The position numbers and the translations under genes are program-made. A stretch of DNA of 64,000 nt from Acidobacteriota bacterium (GTDB lineage Bacteria > Acidobacteriota > JAAYUB01). The first letter of the stretch is position 1. Each line of letters begins with the position of its first letter. The stretch lies in the NCBI GenBank assembly GCA_018001935.1, contig JAGNHB010000016.1:1-64000 (forward strand), given 5' to 3'. Positions 61,401 through 64,000 of this stretch are shown here, in pieces. Below the pieces are notes generated by a model, which was not told where the DNA came from, did no database searches, and saw only the letters and a list, made by a program, of their open reading frames with translations.

Positions 61401-62483
61401 CAGCCGCTCCAGGGCGTCCTGGAATTCGGGACGAAGGACGACGCCACCGAGGTGGTCATGCCCATGGCCCCCGCCGCCGCGTCGCTGATTTTCCCCTACG
61501 TGGTGGTCGTCGCCGACTGGTACACCGGCCTGACCCTGGTCAACACCGGCCCCGTCCCGGCCGCGGTGTCGCTCACGGCCCACGCCGAGGACGGCTACCT
61601 CCTGGCCACGACCCCGGTCAACCTCCCCGCGGCGGGAAAGTACGTCCGCCTCATCGACCAGGTCTTTCCCACCGTCGGAAACCCGTCCGCCATCCGCCTG
61701 GTCCGCGTGCAGTCGGACCAGGACCTCGTCGGGTTCGAGTTGTTCGGAAACCTGTCCAACCCGGGCCTGGCGGGCCTCCCCGCGGCAGCCGCCCCGGTGA
61801 AGGCCCCCGTGCCGGCGACGGGGGAGAGCACCCCCGGGGCGACCTACACCGCCCACTACCTTGAAATCCCCGCCAACGACCTCTTCTACACCGGCGTCAC
61901 CTTCTGCAACCGGGGCGCCGACGGCGCCATGTTCGAAGCGGACCTCTACGACAGCGCCGGGAGCAAGCTCGTCGGGACCTCCTACTACGTCATCCCCTAC
62001 CAGCAGGTCACCCGCGAGATCTGGACCCTCTTCAGCGAGTCGGGGACCCCCTACCCCTCGGCGGCCCGGATGCGGCTCCAGGCGGACCAGCCGTTCCTCG
62101 GCTTCGAACTCTTCTTCACCCGGTCCGGGGCCTTCGCCTTCGACGGCCTCCCCGTGGTGTCGTCGGGGAGCTACCGGTTCTGTTTCCCCCTGGTCCGGAC
62201 GGAGACGGGCTGGGCGAGCCGCCTCCGCCTGTTCAACCCGTCCGCGTCCGCCGCCGGTGTCTCCATCAAGGCTTACGCGGAAGGGGGCGCCCTGCTGGGC
62301 GAATCCACGGGCGCCCTCGCGGCGGGGCACACCTCCGACGCGAACCTGGCCGTGCTCTTCCCCGCGGTCTACGCCTCCATCGCCTGGCTGAACGTGGAAT
62401 CCTCCCAACCCGTCGCGGGAGACCTCTTCTTCCTGTCCGCCTCCACGGGCCGCCTCGGCAGCTACCCGGGGATCGAGTGGTGA
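58464..62483 (+). CDS. Secreted zinc metalloprotease with five Ig-like repeats
   Basis: A 1339-residue exported protein. Signal peptide at 1-~28 (AAGLAVLTFLAAVFAVAAGA). A zinc-protease domain at ~130-450 carries LMHEMGHGFGLPHS (HExxHxxGxxH, first His ~276), fitting M6-type or related gluzincin-like secreted proteases. Five Ig-like repeats of ~88 residues follow (~458-898), each with SYQWYQG...SYWVRVTNACGT-like signatures. Residues ~899-1339 repeat the four-module tail seen in the 34.2 kb protease (WWTRLSVVNLG, WYTGLTLVNTGPVPAAVSL, GFELF). It is likely a surface or extracellular enzyme. Confidence 0.87.
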   Translation: MRGKTIRRAAGLAVLTFLAAVFAVAAGAGEGTLDGVLTLTWGDPGPGGTGKSEFLAEVTPPGGRPVRLAWDAARFDPGCLRVLNRRPVRVYGTLLPAADAPRGQDLLVAERIEPAGGAARPHKPEAVTGPQPWVTIPCKFSDVAAEPRTVGFFADQFGSTSPRLDHYWRELSYENINMNGSLAASKWYVLPHPKSHYVTGSPPAANLTALFTDATAAADPDIDFTPFMGINLFFNDELDGYAWGGARYATLDGVAKVWRTTWEPPWGYNNLCILMHEMGHGFGLPHSCFNPSSVYDSSWDVMSDSWQCNPTDPTFGCFGQHTIAHHKDMLGWVTPGQIVTVNTGSRQTVTLERLAQPSGSNPRLIKVPVGGSATRYYTVEARKRVGYDTQLPGESVIVHEVDTTRDIEAYVQGANGDTGAMIAVGSSFTDTANCVTVTVNSSSATGWTVTVSNTAGPGITTHPQNQTIQSGQTAALSVTASGAGALSYQWYQGTSGDTSTPVGTNAASYTTPPLSATTSYWVRVTDGCGSTNSSAATVTVQSGCTPPAIASHPAGASLCSGQSTTLTVTATGSTPFTYAWYQGASGNTAIPVGTNSNTFGTPALLSSTSYWVRVTNACGTADSNAAALTVLTAPGITSHPAGQTIASGQTATLFVSATGSAPLGYQWYQGASGNTSSPVGSNQPSYTTPALTGTTSYWVRVTNACGTANSNTAVITVSGGCEAPSIDTPPESMVICNGFAASLTVSASGTAPLAYQWYQGTSGDTSVPVGTDASAYITPTLSATTNFWVRVTNACGTVDTPTAVITVRNGPAVTVQPQSQSVQAGQPVYLAVVASGIGSLSYQWYQGTSPDTSTPVGTDSSGFTSPPLTQDTRYWVRVTDDCGSTDSNSAVITVTEGPVYTVFAAHVAESDMWWTRLSVVNLGLTPASLRIDAFGSDGVLVQSVVMGGIPAGGALRQGISTILSPEALSRDLWLKITSQQPLQGVLEFGTKDDATEVVMPMAPAAASLIFPYVVVVADWYTGLTLVNTGPVPAAVSLTAHAEDGYLLATTPVNLPAAGKYVRLIDQVFPTVGNPSAIRLVRVQSDQDLVGFELFGNLSNPGLAGLPAAAAPVKAPVPATGESTPGATYTAHYLEIPANDLFYTGVTFCNRGADGAMFEADLYDSAGSKLVGTSYYVIPYQQVTREIWTLFSESGTPYPSAARMRLQADQPFLGFELFFTRSGAFAFDGLPVVSSGSYRFCFPLVRTETGWASRLRLFNPSASAAGVSIKAYAEGGALLGESTGALAAGHTSDANLAVLFPAVYASIAWLNVESSQPVAGDLFFLSASTGRLGSYPGIEW

Positions 62484-62929
62484 CGGGGAGGATGGAGAAG
62501 GCTGCAGGCACTGTAGCGGCTGCGTTCTTGCCAGCATCTTGTCGATTCCGGTTGCCTTCCGAGGCCACTGTTGCCGGGCGACGCCCCGGAAAAAGCGTCC
62601 CTTCAACGTGGTATTTTGGGCAAAATGCACAAGACCGGGGGACCTCGGTGGGCTCCCGCCGCCTTCGGGGCGGGTTTGTCCTTGCAATGCGTCACCGGGT
62701 CCCCGGGGCGGCGAGGGGAGGAACGCACCCTGAAAGGGTGCGGGGAAGGCGGGTCCGTCCCGGGCCGAACATCCCGGAACGAAAAGCGGCACCCGAAAAG
62801 GCCGTCAGGGATCACGACAAATCGACCCGCAGGATGAACGGTTTTCTTTTCCCGCTCGTGCCTTCCGTGTATTTCGTGGTTCTTTTTCCGGTTTATCCGG
62901 GTTAGGAGGGGGGCGCCCCCCTCCGGTCG
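62484..62929. repeat. Intergenic region with dispersed repeat
   Basis: No gene is present. Bases ~62602-62680 (containing TTTTGGGCAAAATG and GGTGGGCTCCCGCCGCC) match the element at ~24645-24718. The right end has CCGTGTATTTCGTGG- and GGTTTATCCGGG-type units like those at 24.9 and 32.7 kb. Confidence 0.65.
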
Positions 62930-64000
62930 TCACATGATCACTTGCTGGGCCAGGAGGACCAGGTCAACGGCCGTGACCGCCTTGTCCCCGTCGATGTCGA
63001 TCATCGGGAACGCCTCCGCGTCGCCCGCCAGCCAGGCGGACAGGAGCACCAGGTCGTCCGCGAGCACCTGCCCGTCCCCGTCGATGTCGCCGTTGCGGAT
63101 GATGGAGAAGGTCTCCGGGCTCTGGGCGAAAGGGTACCCGCCGTCGGTGGCGCTCACCTTGACCCTCCCCCGGGTGGTGGGAAGGTCGGTGACCAGCCAG
63201 TCGAAGGTCCCCGAATTGGCGATGTTGTGGGCGAGAGGCACCCAGGTGTTCTCCTTGGTGGACAGGTAGACGTCCACGTTGCCGGTGAAACCCTGGGAAC
63301 TCCAGGCCACGTTCATCACCGAGCCCACGATGAACAGGTCGCCCGCTTCCGGCGACGTGAGCAGGATGGACCCCGGGTCGGGAAGCGGCGAGCGGACGGC
63401 CTGGAGGACCTCCTTGTCGGAGGCCTGCACGAAGGCCACGATCTGGACGTTGGGGCGACTCCAGCCGGCCCCGAGGGTGAACAGCTGGTTGTGGGTGACG
63501 GACTGCCCGGCGGGGATGGAGACGTCCTGTCCGGTCGCGGAGGGGAGCAGCGAGCGGACGACGAAATCCACCTCGGACTGGTCGTACCAGGTGTAGGGGA
63601 TGTGCCTCTCCACCACGGCGACGAAGAGCTTGCCCTGGACGGCGGACGCCGACGTGTTGGTGACGGTGACGCCCGCGGTTGACGCGTTCGGGAAGGCCAG
63701 GGCGAGGGTCACGGGCGCGGCGATCACGCGCCGCTGGTTGAAGCCGCTGGCGTAGTTGTTGTAGGTGGAGCTGCACGTCCCGCCGCCGACCACCTTGACC
63801 TTCCCGTCCACGAGGACGGTGGGGGTCCCGGAGACCGCGTAGTAGGAGTACCGCGTCGAGTAGGCGCTGGTCGCGAAAGGGTCGCCCGAGTGGTAGGCCA
63901 GGATGACGGTGTCGCTGCCGTAGTTGCTGTCGATGCTGTGCAGGCCGCACGCGGCCGAAGGGCAGTAGGGTCAACCCACCGCGGTGGTGAACTCCTCGAA
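62930..64000 (-). CDS. Thioredoxin-fold/dockerin protein with in-frame TGA, candidate selenoprotein (5' end outside window)
   Basis: The minus-strand frame enters from the right edge as FEEFTTAVG, then TGA at 63973-63971, then PYCPSAACGLHSID. It then runs open for 346 codons, to its terminal stop at 62930. The part around the TGA matches Omp28/thioredoxin-like proteins, where EEFT...CxxC is the redox motif and AYHSGDPFATSAYSTRYSYY, then VSGTPTVLVDGK, forms the fold. The TGA replaces the first Cys of CPYC. Downstream come a beta-sandwich region and a C-terminal type I dockerin-like pair of calcium loops (DIDGDGQVLADDLVLL and DIDGDKAVTAVDLVLL). A hairpin 14 bases past the TGA could be a SECIS. 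If TGA is a true stop, a shorter product could start at a GTG at 63811. Confidence 0.6.
63943..63956 (-). promoter_or_regulatory. Candidate bacterial SECIS hairpin
   Basis: On the minus strand the transcript can form GGCCGC-GU-GCGGCC, effectively a five-pair stem with loop CGUG, beginning 14 bases after the in-frame UGA. Bacterial SECIS hairpins lie at this distance and have a GU in the apical loop. Position and loop content fit; the structure is otherwise short. Confidence 0.45.

Noticed and set aside
58446..62792. A 1448-codon open frame antisense to the 58.5 kb protease gene, and similar long antisense frames in other GC-rich genes
   Set aside because: High GC suppresses stop codons on the opposite strand. 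These frames have biased composition (Gly/Val/Arg/Pro), no domains, and lie over genes with clear motifs.
63971..63973. TGA read as Trp or Gly in an alternative genetic code
   Set aside because: TGA ends many clear genes in the window (for example at 30688, 48388 and 52264), so it is a normal stop here.

Overview
This 64 kb window is bacterial and GC-rich. From about 16 kb onward it has the codon use of a high-GC chromosome; roughly the first 7 kb is visibly lower in GC. The combination of features fits an Acidobacteriota-type genome (inference, moderate confidence): an XRE regulator of the large-insert type, secreted proteases with tandem Ig-like repeats, TPR-rich envelope proteins, and intergenic DNA full of 7-bp and 6-bp period repeats. 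There is no rRNA gene and no CRISPR array. One tRNA gene is present.

Region 1 (1-16.1 kb) is an integrated mobile element next to a tRNA-Phe(GAA) gene. From left to right it holds a secreted SNase-like fragment coupled to a small RpoA-CTD-like protein, an XRE/S24-like regulator, an AlpA-type DNA-binding protein, a Toprim/DUF927 primase-helicase-like protein, small unknown proteins, a probable oriT region, a MobC-like protein, a MobF relaxase-helicase, a VirD4/TraD-like coupling protein, a stand-alone integrase arm-domain protein, and a P4-type tyrosine integrase. The start of the integrase gene is tandemly duplicated. No type IV secretion genes are seen, so this looks like an integrative mobilizable element that would need a helper. 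Its left end lies outside the window.

Region 2 (16.1-34 kb) is chromosomal envelope and housekeeping material. It includes a coiled-coil membrane protein, a lipoprotein, an anti-sigma-like membrane protein carrying a long nonapeptide repeat, a secreted TPR/DUF3352-like protein, a glycosyltransferase-like protein, a lytic transglycosylase, a translationally coupled pair of von Willebrand A proteins, and an RsbU-type phosphatase. Several of these genes are bracketed by inverted pairs of short-period repeats.

Region 3 (34-44 kb) holds a very large secreted reprolysin-like metalloprotease, a TonB-domain/DUF2314 protein in a lower-GC patch, a YihY membrane protein fused to a cyclic-nucleotide-binding module, and an S24-like protein lacking the catalytic serine.

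Region 4 (44-58.3 kb) is a glycan assembly and sulfation locus made of two convergent, tightly overlapped gene runs. Together they encode five sulfotransferases, three clear glycosyltransferases plus one possible one, a beta-propeller-like protein and an ABC exporter. The runs meet over two tandem copies of a dispersed inverted-repeat element.

Region 5 (58.3-64 kb) has a second secreted metalloprotease with five Ig-like repeats. It shares its C-terminal tail type with the protease in Region 3. At the right edge is a partial thioredoxin-fold/dockerin protein whose redox motif contains an in-frame TGA where a cysteine is expected. This is a candidate selenocysteine (UxxC) protein and the most striking single observation here.
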